Below are positions 50,524 to 59,134 of a stretch of 64,000 nt of DNA, piece after piece (the stretch's first letter is position 1; every line of letters starts with the position of its first letter). This stretch comes from an uncultured Clostridia bacterium (GTDB lineage Bacteria > Bacillota > Clostridia > Oscillospirales > Acutalibacteraceae): NCBI GenBank assembly GCA_945863885.1, contig CAMAZY010000008.1, forward strand, positions 21,646 through 85,645. The letters run 5' to 3'. Both the position numbers and the translations under genes were made by a program. Below the pieces are notes generated by a model. It was not told where the DNA came from and searched no databases. It saw only the letters and a list, made by a program, of their open reading frames with translations.

Positions 50524-51267
50524 CTATTTTTTCTTTCTTTCAAGCCCGGCCGCAAGCATAAGCTTTCTCACCTCGTCCTCAGTAAGCTCTCTCCAATCGC
50601 CTTGCTTGAGCATACCAAGCTTTACAGACCCGATGGCTGTCCGCTTCAGCCTTGCCACCTCAAGCCCTAACTGCTCACACATTTTTCTGATCTGACGGTT
50701 TCTTCCCTCGTAAAGGATAATCTCAAGTACGACCCTGTTTTCTTCTTTCGTGACCACCCGTACCTCCGCCGGTGCGGTTTTCCGATCGTCAATGATAATA
50801 CCCTCGGTAATCGCCGAAAGCTGTTCGTCGGTTATCCCAGGTCGTACCGTGACCCGATAGGTCTTGGAGACGTGCTTTTTCGGATGAGTCAGCGCATTGG
50901 CAAATTCGCCGTCATTGGTAAACAGCAAAAGCCCTTCGGAATCACGGTCAAGACGGCCTACCGGATACACCCGCTGCGGCACATCGGAAATTAACTGAGC
51001 AACACATTTGCGTTCCATTTCGTCGCTCATGGTGGTAATAAAGCCGCGCGGCTTATGAAGCATAATGTACTTATGCTCCTTTTGCTTGACAATTTTCTTT
51101 CCGTTAACGGTAACGGTGTCCTTCTTCGGATTGATTTTATCACCTAACGAGGCGACCGCTCCGTTTACACGGACTTTTCCGCTCTCAATCAGTTCCTCGC
51201 TTTTCCGTCTTGAGGCAACGCCGCATTCGGACATGAATTTTTGTAATCTGACTTTATCTTCTGCCAT
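50524..51267 (-). CDS. rluB: RsuA/RluB-family pseudouridine synthase
   Basis: The 247-residue protein has an N-terminal S4 RNA-binding domain (VRLQKFMSECGVASRRKSEE) and a pseudouridine synthase domain with the catalytic Asp in VGRLDRDSEGLLLFTNDG. The ending EGRNRQIRKMCEQLGLEV is diagnostic for the RsuA/RluB/E/F family. It probably modifies 23S rRNA like RluB, which in Firmicutes is encoded next to scpAB and dacB-type genes. Its ATG shares one base with the dacF stop (TAATG). No terminator follows before the yicC promoter. Confidence 0.93.
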   Translation of the reverse strand: MAEDKVRLQKFMSECGVASRRKSEELIESGKVRVNGAVASLGDKINPKKDTVTVNGKKIVKQKEHKYIMLHKPRGFITTMSDEMERKCVAQLISDVPQRVYPVGRLDRDSEGLLLFTNDGEFANALTHPKKHVSKTYRVTVRPGITDEQLSAITEGIIIDDRKTAPAEVRVVTKEENRVVLEIILYEGRNRQIRKMCEQLGLEVARLKRTAIGSVKLGMLKQGDWRELTEDEVRKLMLAAGLERKKK

Positions 51268-52397
51268 TATGGATCTCCAATCAAATTTAATTTTTCTAAA
51301 ATTCGCCTGATAAAGCTTTTCTTTTGTACTCTCTTTGGCGCAGCGGTGGCAACATCAGCCGGACACACAAGATTTTGTTCGGCAATTTTCCTACCGTCAG
51401 CATAATATTCGATCTTACCAACCGCATCACCCTTCATTAAGGGTGCATATACAAATTTCGGCAAACAAACCCGTGCTTCAATATTCTTCTTTTCACCGAT
51501 TACCGGGCAGAAAAACTCCGATTTTACATTCAGACTGACAGACGACGCAGTGCCGCCTTCAACCTGTACGCTGTAAGTATCTTTGACCTCAACCGTTTGT
51601 GTTAACACGCTTTCAAAAGCAAAATCAAGCATTTTTCTGTGATCGTTCCAATCGTCGCCGTCATTGAGCGTCACGCATACAAAGCAAATGCCGTTTCGTT
51701 CGGCGGCGGACACAAGACACCGTCCGCTTTTTTTCGTAAAGCCCGTTTTGATACCGAATGCGCCCTCATACGACGAAAGAAGTCTGTTATGGTTGGTGAA
51801 TGTGCCCTTAATGTCAGGTTCATCAAAGCTGACGGTCTTTGTTTTACAGGAACAAAGCGACCGGAATGCCGGCTTTTTCACGGCATACGAGCCGAGAAGC
51901 GCCATATCGTAAGCCGTTGTATAATGATTCTCGTCGTCAAGACCAGAAGCGGTCACAAAATTTGTTTCGGTCATTCCAATTTCGGCCGCCTTGCGGTTCA
52001 TCATATCCGCAAATTTTTCACGGCTACCGGCAAGATACACGGCAATTACGTCGGCAGCGTCATTTCCGGATTCAAGCATCAGACCATAGAGCAAATCAAT
52101 CAGTTTCATTTTATATCCGACTTTAAGCCCGATCGAAGTGCCTTCGGCGCCCATCATTTCGGGGGTTACCGTAACGGTTTCAAGCATTCTTCCCGATTCG
52201 AGAGCGATAACGGCTGTCATGATTTTCGTCGTGCTTGCCATCGAGCGGCGGACATGCGCCTCTTTTTCATAGACAATCTCACCGGTCTGTGCATTCATAA
52301 CAACTGCGCTTTTGGCATTGACGGCGGGAACGGCAAACGTAATAACCGTCAATATCGGTAATAACAGGAAAACAGCAACTACTTTTTTCACTAACAA
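51267..52397 (-). CDS. dacF: D-alanyl-D-alanine carboxypeptidase (DacF-like)
   Basis: A low-molecular-weight penicillin-binding protein of about 376 residues, exported by a signal peptide (VVAVFLLLPILTVITFAVPAVNA). It trims the terminal D-Ala of peptidoglycan stem peptides. The serine motif is SMASTTKIMTA, then SGNDAAD and KTGFT (SxxK, SxN, KTG). A C-terminal PBP5-like beta domain follows from about 270. Start codons are non-ATG: the AGGTGG site at 52408-52403 favours TTG 52397 or GTG 52391. That site is within the 3' arm of a 14-bp hairpin. The context beside ytfJ suggests sporulation use. Confidence 0.92.
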   Translation of the reverse strand: MLVKKVVAVFLLLPILTVITFAVPAVNAKSAVVMNAQTGEIVYEKEAHVRRSMASTTKIMTAVIALESGRMLETVTVTPEMMGAEGTSIGLKVGYKMKLIDLLYGLMLESGNDAADVIAVYLAGSREKFADMMNRKAAEIGMTETNFVTASGLDDENHYTTAYDMALLGSYAVKKPAFRSLCSCKTKTVSFDEPDIKGTFTNHNRLLSSYEGAFGIKTGFTKKSGRCLVSAAERNGICFVCVTLNDGDDWNDHRKMLDFAFESVLTQTVEVKDTYSVQVEGGTASSVSLNVKSEFFCPVIGEKKNIEARVCLPKFVYAPLMKGDAVGKIEYYADGRKIAEQNLVCPADVATAAPKRVQKKSFIRRILEKLNLIGDP

Positions 52398-52437
52398 ATC
52401 AACCACCTGCCGTTTAATTCTATGCAGGCGGTTGATT
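52397..52437 (-). promoter_or_regulatory. Hairpin covering the dacF ribosome binding site
   Basis: A 14-bp stem (52437-52424 with 52410-52397, one G-U pair, 13-base loop) lies in the 57-bp ytfJ-dacF spacer. Its 3' arm contains AGGTGG, the only ribosome site for dacF. No T-tract of note follows, so sequestering of translation is more likely than termination. Confidence 0.6.
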
Positions 52438-52454
52438 GAAAATCATATAAAAGC

Positions 52455-52880
52455 TTATTTTGCTTCTGGCTCAGATACAGCCTCTTCGACTGCGGCATCA
52501 ACAGCGGTGTCCTTCTTTGTCTTCTTGACAAGGCCGGTAACCTTGTCGAACATTTCGGGAACAAGGTTAACCACTCTTTCGGCTGCGTTGTCATAAGCGG
52601 TGATGTGCTTCAGGGTAACTTCGCCGTCGCTGATGACAAGAAAAGCAACAGGCGTAATGGTGACACCGGCTCCGCCGCCACCGCCGAAAAGCTCGTTGGC
52701 GTTCTTCGAGGGAAAATCCGCTCCGCCGGACGCAAAGCCGTATGTAACCTTGGAAACCGGAATAATCGTAATTCCGCCTTCGGCATAGATCGCTTCACCG
52801 ATTATTGTTTTTGTGTCGACAAGATCACGGATCTTTTCGATTGTTGTGCTGAGAATTGCACCTGCTGATTTTTCTGACAT
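52455..52880 (-). CDS. ytfJ: GerW/YtfJ-family sporulation protein
   Basis: The 141-residue protein belongs to the GerW (YtfJ) family: TIIGEAIYAEGGITIIPVSK, VTYGFASGGADFP and a Gly-rich GGGGGAGVTITPVAFLV motif. In Bacillus YtfJ/GerW is made in the forespore and needed for germination with some germinants. AAAGGATG precedes ATG 52880. It lies directly after the DUF2953 (ytfI-like) gene, the usual family order, and before dacF. Confidence 0.94.
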   Translation of the reverse strand: MSEKSAGAILSTTIEKIRDLVDTKTIIGEAIYAEGGITIIPVSKVTYGFASGGADFPSKNANELFGGGGGAGVTITPVAFLVISDGEVTLKHITAYDNAAERVVNLVPEMFDKVTGLVKKTKKDTAVDAAVEEAVSEPEAK

Positions 52881-52897
52881 TGTATTTCATCCTTTCA

Positions 52898-53611
52898 TTA
52901 TTTAACACTTTGTTGTTCGGCTTTTTGTGGAACTGTATTGTCGGACGCCGGTTTTGCTTTAGCACCCTTAAGGAATTTGAGCAAAACCTTAAAGACAAGT
53001 CTGACAGCCATTGCGATTGTTGCATTGATCACTTTTCTGACGCACATATGAAACGCTACGTTCACTTCGCCTTCGGAATGATTCGCAAGAAAATCCGGTT
53101 CGACGCTGCAATCGTATTTTCTGACGACATTGTTAGAACAAAGAAAAGCAACAAGCGGATAGACCTTCTGGCACACCTTTCCGTATTCGATAGCGGTTGC
53201 GGCGCTGTCGCCTGTGCCGACGGTAACATAGATTTCCAATTCGTCAAAGACAACGCTTCTGAAAACCTTGCCGCCCCAGCCGGAAAGAATCCGCTTTAAT
53301 TCGGAAAGAAGATTCATCATACCGTCATAGCCGTTCGCTTTCACCATATCGAGAATTGAGTTTTTTTTCTTCGGCTCTTCTTCCGGCTTTTCCTCTTTTT
53401 CCTTCTTCGGCTTTTCCTTTTTCGGCTTCTTTTCTTTTTTCGACTTTTTTTCGCCGAGCGGCAGTAAATCAAGCTGAATAAACAAATATCTTATCGTAAG
53501 ATAGATTTTATCCGAATAAGTAAAATATACATGAACGGGTATGGAAAGAACTAAAACAAAGAGAGCAATGATTCCGAAGAACACACATAAAAATATCTGA
53601 AATCCTGTCAA
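52898..53611 (-). CDS. DUF2953 (YtfI-like) membrane protein
   Basis: The 237-residue protein has an N-terminal helix (IFLCVFFGIIALFVLVLSIPV) and a beta-rich stretch typical of DUF2953 (VHVYFTYSDKIYLTIRYLF). A very Lys/Glu/Pro-rich linker follows at about 58-90, then a conserved GTGDSAATAIEYGKV segment. It is the YtfI relative, regularly paired with ytfJ in spore formers; function unknown. Start is TTG 53611 because AGAGGAGG is six bases upstream; the longer frame starts within the palindromic repeat element and is not real coding. Confidence 0.85.
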   Translation of the reverse strand: MTGFQIFLCVFFGIIALFVLVLSIPVHVYFTYSDKIYLTIRYLFIQLDLLPLGEKKSKKEKKPKKEKPKKEKEEKPEEEPKKKNSILDMVKANGYDGMMNLLSELKRILSGWGGKVFRSVVFDELEIYVTVGTGDSAATAIEYGKVCQKVYPLVAFLCSNNVVRKYDCSVEPDFLANHSEGEVNVAFHMCVRKVINATIAMAVRLVFKVLLKFLKGAKAKPASDNTVPQKAEQQSVK

Positions 53612-53638
53612 GCTTTTCCTCCTCTCCGTACAAGTACT

Positions 53639-53800
53639 GGCGACCTCTAAAAACTCAAGGTATTTGGCATAGTGCACAAATGATGTCGGATTTTAGGCAA
53701 AAATCCGCAGGAATACTTTGTGTATTTCAAGGATTTTTAACGACAAAGACGGCATTAGTTGTGTACTATGACGAATGCCGGGATGTTTTTAGAGGTTGTC
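53639..53800. repeat. 162-bp near-palindromic MITE-like element
   Basis: 16-bp terminal inverted repeats (53639-53654 and 53785-53800, 14 of 16 matching, inner 12 perfect: ACCTCTAAAAAC) bound a sequence whose halves remain complementary well inward: CATAGTGCACAA at about 53668-53679 pairs with the complement of TTGTGTACTATG at about 53759-53770, and further blocks match with gaps. It has no coding capacity and lies 28 bp before the DUF2953 start in the scpB-DUF2953 spacer. No convincing target duplication was seen. The rest of the spacer, 53801-53875, is AT-rich with nothing recognised. Confidence 0.75.
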
Positions 53801-53875
53801 TACAATCAATTATCTATATGTTACTCTAAAAATCAAATTTCGTCAACAGTTTGTTTAAAATCTAAGGAACTTTTA

Positions 53876-54430
53876 TCAGGTATTTACACTTTTTTCATGA
53901 TTTTCTTCGCCGTTTTCGCTCCTTTCGGGAACAGCCGGAAGTTCTTCAAGCGAAGAAAGCGAAAAACAGCGAAGAAAATTCGCTGTCGTTCCGTAGACAA
54001 GCGGACGCCCGGGAAGATCAAGTCTCCCCTTTTCTTCAATCAATTCACGTCTGAGCAGGGAAGAAATCGAAGCGGAACAATCAACGCCCCGAACCTGTTC
54101 AATAAACGATTTCGTGACCGGCTGATTATAGGCAACAACGGCAAGCACTTCAAACGCCGCCTGTGACAACGGAGTGTTGCTCTTGACTTCAAGAACCCTC
54201 CGGATTGCATCGGCATATTCCGGGGCGGTGCAAAGCTGGTATTTATCTTCCAGTTTCAGAAGCCGCAGGCCGCTGTCGTTTTCTTCATATTCCGCCTGTA
54301 AATTTTCGAGAATCTGCTCAATTACGATTTCGTCGGTTTCGAGCGCATCGGAAAGCCTCGCAATTTCAATCGGCTCACCAACGGAAAACAAAACCGCTTC
54401 GAGCGTGCTTTTCAGTTTTTTAACGTTCAT
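53876..54430 (-). CDS. scpB: Segregation and condensation protein B
   Basis: The 184-residue winged-helix protein works with ScpA and Smc in chromosome condensation. Typical: STLEAVLFSVGEPIEIARLS, FEVLAVVAYNQPVTKSFIEQVRG (shown in part) and RGVDCSASISSLLRRELIEE. Its ATG overlaps the scpA stop by four bases (ATGA), the classic coupling. In this genome the following gene is separated by 264 bp containing the palindromic element. Confidence 0.95.
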   Translation of the reverse strand: MNVKKLKSTLEAVLFSVGEPIEIARLSDALETDEIVIEQILENLQAEYEENDSGLRLLKLEDKYQLCTAPEYADAIRRVLEVKSNTPLSQAAFEVLAVVAYNQPVTKSFIEQVRGVDCSASISSLLRRELIEEKGRLDLPGRPLVYGTTANFLRCFSLSSLEELPAVPERSENGEENHEKSVNT

Positions 54431-55146
54431 TTTTCACTCTTTCTCGGATCGCTGAAAGCCACCGTCATGTTGTCGCCCTCACCGTCCGCACGGATCTTTT
54501 CGGCTCGTATCAGTTCGAGAACCGCTAAAAAAGTCGCAACCATTTCGGATCGTGATGTTGAAAGTTCGTACAGTTCGCCAAGACGAAGCCTTGTTCGTTT
54601 TAAGAGATTCCGATAAATATAAACGATTCTTGTATTGACCGAAACGATTTTTTTTGCCACAATCGCCTTGAACGACTCGAGCGGAACCGGAAGATTCTTC
54701 TTTCCTCTTCCGACAGCGGCAAGATAAAACCGAAACAGCTCTCCCGGATCATGAAGTCGCTTATATTTCATATCCTTTGCAAGTACGGTCGGCTTTCGTT
54801 CGAAGCAGTCAAAGCCCTCCGTCCGCTGAGAAAGCTCTTTCGCAATCAGCTTGCAGTCCCGGTATTCGATCAGTTCACCGGTGAGTTCTTTTTTCAACTC
54901 CTGCGCCTCTTCATGTACGGGCAACAGCGAAACCGTCTTGATATAAATCAACCTCGAAGCCATATCGATAAACTCGCTGGCAACCTCCATATCGCTTTCC
55001 TGCATACGGCGGACATACTCAACATACTGCTCAACAAGCTCAAAAATCGGAATATCGTTGATGTTCAGTTTATGCTTATTGATAAGATGCAAAAGCAGGT
55101 CGAGAGGTCCTTGGAACACCTCAAGTGTGTACTGTATATTTTCCAT
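54427..55146 (-). CDS. scpA: Segregation and condensation protein A
   Basis: The 239-residue kleisin closes the Smc ring. The N-terminal signature LEVFQGPLDLLLHLI and DIPIFELVEQYVEYV are clear, and the C-terminal winged helix contains VATFLAVLELIRAEKI. Start ATG 55146 is preferred over a TTG two codons earlier, which directly follows the site-2 protease stop. It overlaps scpB by four bases. The order protease-scpA-scpB is common in Firmicutes. Confidence 0.95.
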   Translation of the reverse strand: MENIQYTLEVFQGPLDLLLHLINKHKLNINDIPIFELVEQYVEYVRRMQESDMEVASEFIDMASRLIYIKTVSLLPVHEEAQELKKELTGELIEYRDCKLIAKELSQRTEGFDCFERKPTVLAKDMKYKRLHDPGELFRFYLAAVGRGKKNLPVPLESFKAIVAKKIVSVNTRIVYIYRNLLKRTRLRLGELYELSTSRSEMVATFLAVLELIRAEKIRADGEGDNMTVAFSDPRKSEK

Positions 55147-55152
55147 AATCAA

Positions 55153-55833
55153 TCACGCTATCGGAAGGCCGAACACGGCGGCAGATGCTCGCAAGAAAAG
55201 CTTTGAAATCGCACCGGAAGCAAGCGCCATCGGGGTATCGAGTGCGCCGATAAGCACAAGCGCCATAACACCCAGCACGATATACCGTTCATATTTCATG
55301 ATACCGAAGTAATACTTTTCGGGGATGATGACACTGATAATTCTTGAACCGTCAAGCGGCGGAACGGGAATAAAATTGAACACGGCAAGCGAAATATTGA
55401 CCTGAGCGGCATACATAAAGAAATAAGCGACGGAATATGCCATCGTGCCGGAAACAACATTCGAAAATCTGAAAACGGCACAATAGAACAAGGTAAAGAT
55501 AAAGGCCATGATAAGGTTTGAAACCGGGCCGGCAAGGGCCGTCAGCGCCATTCCGCCCTTCCGATTTTTAAAATTACGGGGATTGACGGGAACAGGCTTG
55601 AGGTAGCCGAAGCCGACAAGCATAATCATCAGTGCACCGATCGGATCGATGTGTGCAAGCGGATTTATTGTAAGTCTTCCGGAAAGCTTTGCGGTATCGT
55701 CACCGAGCTTATGCGCAATCAACGCATGAGCAAACTCATGAATCGGGGCGATGCAAAACACAACAAACAGTCTCGCACAAAGCTTAAGCACGAGTTCCAT
55801 TGTCAGACCGCCTCTGAAAAGGTCAAATAACAT
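55153..55833 (-). CDS. Site-2 protease family (M50) membrane metallopeptidase
   Basis: The 226-residue polytopic protein has the zinc motif HEFAHALIAH (HExxH) near residue 32-41 and the distal NFIPVPPLDGSRI with the third ligand Asp, the layout of the short Firmicutes S2P (YwhC/YdbB-like) group. It is an intramembrane protease or, in this subgroup, of unknown substrate. AAAGGA precedes ATG 55833. It lies between prmC and scpA, a common arrangement. Confidence 0.9.
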   Translation of the reverse strand: MLFDLFRGGLTMELVLKLCARLFVVFCIAPIHEFAHALIAHKLGDDTAKLSGRLTINPLAHIDPIGALMIMLVGFGYLKPVPVNPRNFKNRKGGMALTALAGPVSNLIMAFIFTLFYCAVFRFSNVVSGTMAYSVAYFFMYAAQVNISLAVFNFIPVPPLDGSRIISVIIPEKYYFGIMKYERYIVLGVMALVLIGALDTPMALASGAISKLFLRASAAVFGLPIA

Positions 55834-55854
55834 AAAACATTCCTTTCCGCAGCA

Positions 55855-56697
55855 TCATATGAATGCCGCAACAAATCTGTCGATATGGTTAAAATCTTTT
55901 ATGATTTCGGTTTCGGTGCAATAATCCGAAAAAATCAAAGCGATTTTCATCGCCTGGTCTTCGCCGCATTCAACAACGGCAAAGCCGCTTTTCATCTTTG
56001 AAAGCCATTTTTCGGCGATTGCCCGGTAAAATATCAGTCCGTCCTCACCGGCGTCCAATGCCATGGAAGGCTCAAACCGCACTTCAGGCTGAAGCTTATC
56101 CATATCGCAGGTGCGGATATAAGGCGGATTTGAAAGAATCACATCCGGAACCGGCAAGGCAGAAAACGCCTCGTATCCGTTCAGAATATCGCCTTTTATC
56201 GTCACCGTTTCTCTTTCAAGTCCGAATTTGCGGCGATTTTTTTCAAGATAAACTAACGCTTCAGCTGATTTTTCGAACATAAATACCCGTGAATCGGGAA
56301 CGTGCATTTTTATGGTAAGCCCGATACAGCCGCTCCCCGCACACAGGTCATAAATGATCGGCTTTTCCGTTTTTTTCAGCTTCTCGATCGCATATTCACA
56401 AAGCTGTTCGGTTTCGGGTCGGGGAATCAAAACCCCTTCGCCGACGAAAAACTCGTTCGAATAAAAATCCCATTTGCCGAGAATGTACTGAAGCGGTCTT
56501 CCGCCGAGACGCTCAGCAAGTACGGAAAATATCTCTTTTTGCTCCGCTTCACCGACGACTTTTCCTCCCGACAAAAGAAAATCGGAATAAGAAAGTGACA
56601 AAATCTCTTGGATTATGATTCTCGCCTCGATTTCGGCTTCGTCGGTAACGGCGGTAAGCTTTCGGGAAAGCTCCCGATAGATTTCATTTACGGTCAT
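55855..56697 (-). CDS. prmC: Peptide chain release factor N5-glutamine methyltransferase
   Basis: The 280-residue SAM-dependent enzyme methylates the GGQ glutamine of release factors. Motifs: RPLQYILGKWDFYSNEF, VLIPRPETEQLCEYA, SAM motif YDLCAGSGCIGL and the catalytic NPPY in VILSNPPYIRT. Its start lies two bases past the DUF1385 stop with no strong ribosome site. prfA is not adjacent here; the DUF1385-prmC-S2P order is nonetheless shared with many Clostridia, where DUF1385 and prmC are next to prfA. Confidence 0.94.
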   Translation of the reverse strand: MTVNEIYRELSRKLTAVTDEAEIEARIIIQEILSLSYSDFLLSGGKVVGEAEQKEIFSVLAERLGGRPLQYILGKWDFYSNEFFVGEGVLIPRPETEQLCEYAIEKLKKTEKPIIYDLCAGSGCIGLTIKMHVPDSRVFMFEKSAEALVYLEKNRRKFGLERETVTIKGDILNGYEAFSALPVPDVILSNPPYIRTCDMDKLQPEVRFEPSMALDAGEDGLIFYRAIAEKWLSKMKSGFAVVECGEDQAMKIALIFSDYCTETEIIKDFNHIDRFVAAFI

Positions 56698-56699
56698 AA

Positions 56700-57689
56700 T
56701 CAGATTGCGTCATCCTCCGGATTATCGGTTATAACGGACTGAAAAGCCGTTATGGCTACCTCGATCATCGAGTCGTCCGGCTCCTTGGTTGTCAGCCTTT
56801 GCATCCAGAGACCGGGCGCCGAAAGAATTTTCACGACAATATTTTCATGTCTGCCCGCATATTTGATGAATTCATAGCCGAGACCCATAACGAGTGGAAG
56901 AATCAAAAGCTTGATTGCCATCCAGACAGCCGTATTATCCCGAAGTCCCGGAAACGCCACGGAAATTGCCGAAGACACAATCACGCTGATGATAATCATG
57001 ACAAACATAAAGCTTGTTCCGCACCGGGGGTGAAAACGGGATTGCTTTTTCACGTTTTCAACCGTCAGTTCAAGTCCGTGCTCATAGCAGAAAATCGTTT
57101 TATGCTCGGCGCCGTGGTACATAAACGTGCGCTTGATGTCTTTCATAAGTGAGCAAAGAGCAATATACAAAATAAAAATAATCATTCTCATAATGCCTTC
57201 AATCAAAGCACGCCAGTTGGTGAGAGCTTCATGACAAAGACCGTTAAAGAAATTCGTGATGACGGTCGGAAGATACATAAACAAAAACGCAGCAAGCAAA
57301 ACACCGAGAACCGAAGCAACACCCGTCAGAACATTCATAAATTTCTTGCTCATATGCTCACTGAGCCATTTATCGAGCTTGGACATATTCTCTTCGTCTG
57401 CTTCCATGTCCTCCATTCCGCTTTTTTCTGCGGAAAGCATCAGGCATTGATAGCCGAAAATCATCGACTCGACAAAGGCAACCGGACCTCTTAAAATCGG
57501 CCAGCCGAGTATTTTAATCTTATCTTTGACGTGTTTGACCTGTTTAATCTCCGTATCAATTGTACCGTCAGGCACTCTGACACTGATCGCTGCGCCTTTC
57601 GGCCCCTGCATCATAATGCCTTCAATCAGCGCCTGTCCGCCGACAGATGTTTTATGCGACAAAATATCTTTTTGTTTCTTATCCGACAA
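56700..57689 (-). CDS. DUF1385 membrane protein
   Basis: The 329-residue protein opens with KTSVGGQALIEGIMMQGPKG, a signature of DUF1385, and has four to five membrane helices (about 130-155, 185-210, 240-262, 268-290). RTFMYHGAEHKTIFCYEHG is the family's central motif. Function unknown; it is often encoded beside prmC and rpmE/prfA. The start is TTG 57689, with GGAGG about nine bases before it in the histidine kinase end. Likely co-transcribed with the kinase and prmC. Confidence 0.9.
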   Translation of the reverse strand: MSDKKQKDILSHKTSVGGQALIEGIMMQGPKGAAISVRVPDGTIDTEIKQVKHVKDKIKILGWPILRGPVAFVESMIFGYQCLMLSAEKSGMEDMEADEENMSKLDKWLSEHMSKKFMNVLTGVASVLGVLLAAFLFMYLPTVITNFFNGLCHEALTNWRALIEGIMRMIIFILYIALCSLMKDIKRTFMYHGAEHKTIFCYEHGLELTVENVKKQSRFHPRCGTSFMFVMIIISVIVSSAISVAFPGLRDNTAVWMAIKLLILPLVMGLGYEFIKYAGRHENIVVKILSAPGLWMQRLTTKEPDDSMIEVAITAFQSVITDNPEDDAI

Positions 57690-57691
57690 AA

Positions 57692-59134
57692 CTAAGCCTC
57701 CTTTTCGTCAAGCGGCAAAAGCACCGTAACATCGGTGCCTTTACCGATCTTGCTGTCAATTGTCAGGCTGCCGCCGTGAAGTCTGACGACTTCGTCAACA
57801 ACAGCAAGACCGATTCCGGTCCCTCTGACCTTATTATTCGCCTTATAGAACTTGTCTTTTACATGCCGCAGATCTTCTTTTGCGATTCCGCAGCCGTTAT
57901 CGCTAAATAGTATTCTAACATAATTTTCGTATTTTTCAACCGTTATGCGAATTATTCCGCCGATATCGGTATATTTTATCGCATTATCCAGGATATTCAC
58001 AAAGGCCTGACAGATTCTGTCATTGTCTCCGCTGATAAAAAAGGAAGACTGCGGATCAAAGTCGAGCGTCAGTGTCTTTTTCTCTTTTTCGGCCCGCTGA
58101 ACAAAAACAAGATAAGCCTGCTGAATTTCGGCAATAACATCGACTGTGCCGGACTTCAGCTTCAGCCGCCCGTCCTGAATTCTTGAAAAATCAAGCAGCT
58201 CCTCCACCATCGCAGACAGTCTTGACGTTTCGCTGATAATAACACCCAGTCCCTTATGCATCAGTTCGCTGTCCTGAACGTCGGTATCGGCAAGTGTTTC
58301 ACCCCAGCCTTTTATCGCTGTGAGCGGCGTTCTGATTTCGTGAGAAACGGTCGAAATAAAATCATTTTTCATTTTATCCGCCTCACCTATCTGCTCGGCC
58401 ATATTGTTGATAGTGTCACACAGCTGTCCGATTTCATCATCTTCAGCGTAACTGTCAATTCGTGCCGAAAAGTCACCGGCAGCAATTCTGGTTGCCGTTT
58501 CGTTGATCTTTTTTACCGGATTTACGATTGAATCAACAAAATAGGCGCCGGTATTGGCAATAAAAAGAAGAATCATACAATAGGCCAGAAGCAAAGCCAA
58601 ACTCAGAATAAAGATCTGGCGGTTCACCGCCTTGAGGGACACCAGATACCGGACGGCTCCGACAACATTGTCATCGCCGTCTTTGAGAACATATGTCTGT
58701 GCCATCACAGGTTCATTCCACGGCATGGTGGTACGCATGACGTAGGATCCCGTTTCCGATTTCAAGGCCATATAATAATCGGGCATGTCCTTATACTCAG
58801 ATACCTCATATCCGCCCGAAGACATAACGGGATTCCCTTTATGATCAATCACCCAGACGTCCATCATGTCCCGGTAACGGAAGCTTTCTACAAACCGGGA
58901 AGCCACCGTATTGATATCGGGGTCTTGTGTATCACTCAGGCTGTCAAAAAACAGCTCGAAATTTTCACTGCTCCGGCTTTTCATCGACAGCTCAACAACA
59001 TGATAGTATCTTGCAGAAATCAGATAGATCATCATAACTGTTAAGACCAGCAAAATAACAGCCGTAAAAAGAAACACGTTCTTGATCCATCTCGATCGGA
59101 CGGAATGTCTTATTTTCTTTCCGACCTTACTCAA
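57692..59134 (-). CDS. Sensor histidine kinase
   Basis: The 480-residue membrane kinase has helix 1 at about 17-45 and helix 2 at about 175-200, enclosing a ~130-residue extracellular sensor that looks Cache-like (VWVIDHKGNPVMSSGGYEV). HAMP follows (VKKINETATRIAAGDFSARI), then HisKA with the phosphoacceptor FISTVSHEIRTPLTAIKGWG, and HATPase_c (DNAIKYTD, SDNGCGIAKED, GTGIGLAVVDEV). It starts with TTG inside the regulator gene's end (8-bp overlap). The signal is unknown; the upstream FG-GAP-like secreted protein is a candidate partner. Confidence 0.94.
   Translation of the reverse strand: MSKVGKKIRHSVRSRWIKNVFLFTAVILLVLTVMMIYLISARYYHVVELSMKSRSSENFELFFDSLSDTQDPDINTVASRFVESFRYRDMMDVWVIDHKGNPVMSSGGYEVSEYKDMPDYYMALKSETGSYVMRTTMPWNEPVMAQTYVLKDGDDNVVGAVRYLVSLKAVNRQIFILSLALLLAYCMILLFIANTGAYFVDSIVNPVKKINETATRIAAGDFSARIDSYAEDDEIGQLCDTINNMAEQIGEADKMKNDFISTVSHEIRTPLTAIKGWGETLADTDVQDSELMHKGLGVIISETSRLSAMVEELLDFSRIQDGRLKLKSGTVDVIAEIQQAYLVFVQRAEKEKKTLTLDFDPQSSFFISGDNDRICQAFVNILDNAIKYTDIGGIIRITVEKYENYVRILFSDNGCGIAKEDLRHVKDKFYKANNKVRGTGIGLAVVDEVVRLHGGSLTIDSKIGKGTDVTVLLPLDEKEA

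Noticed and set aside
53612..53677. 22-codon upstream extension of the DUF2953 frame
   Set aside because: It begins inside the palindromic element and crosses AGAGGAGG, which belongs to TTG 53611.
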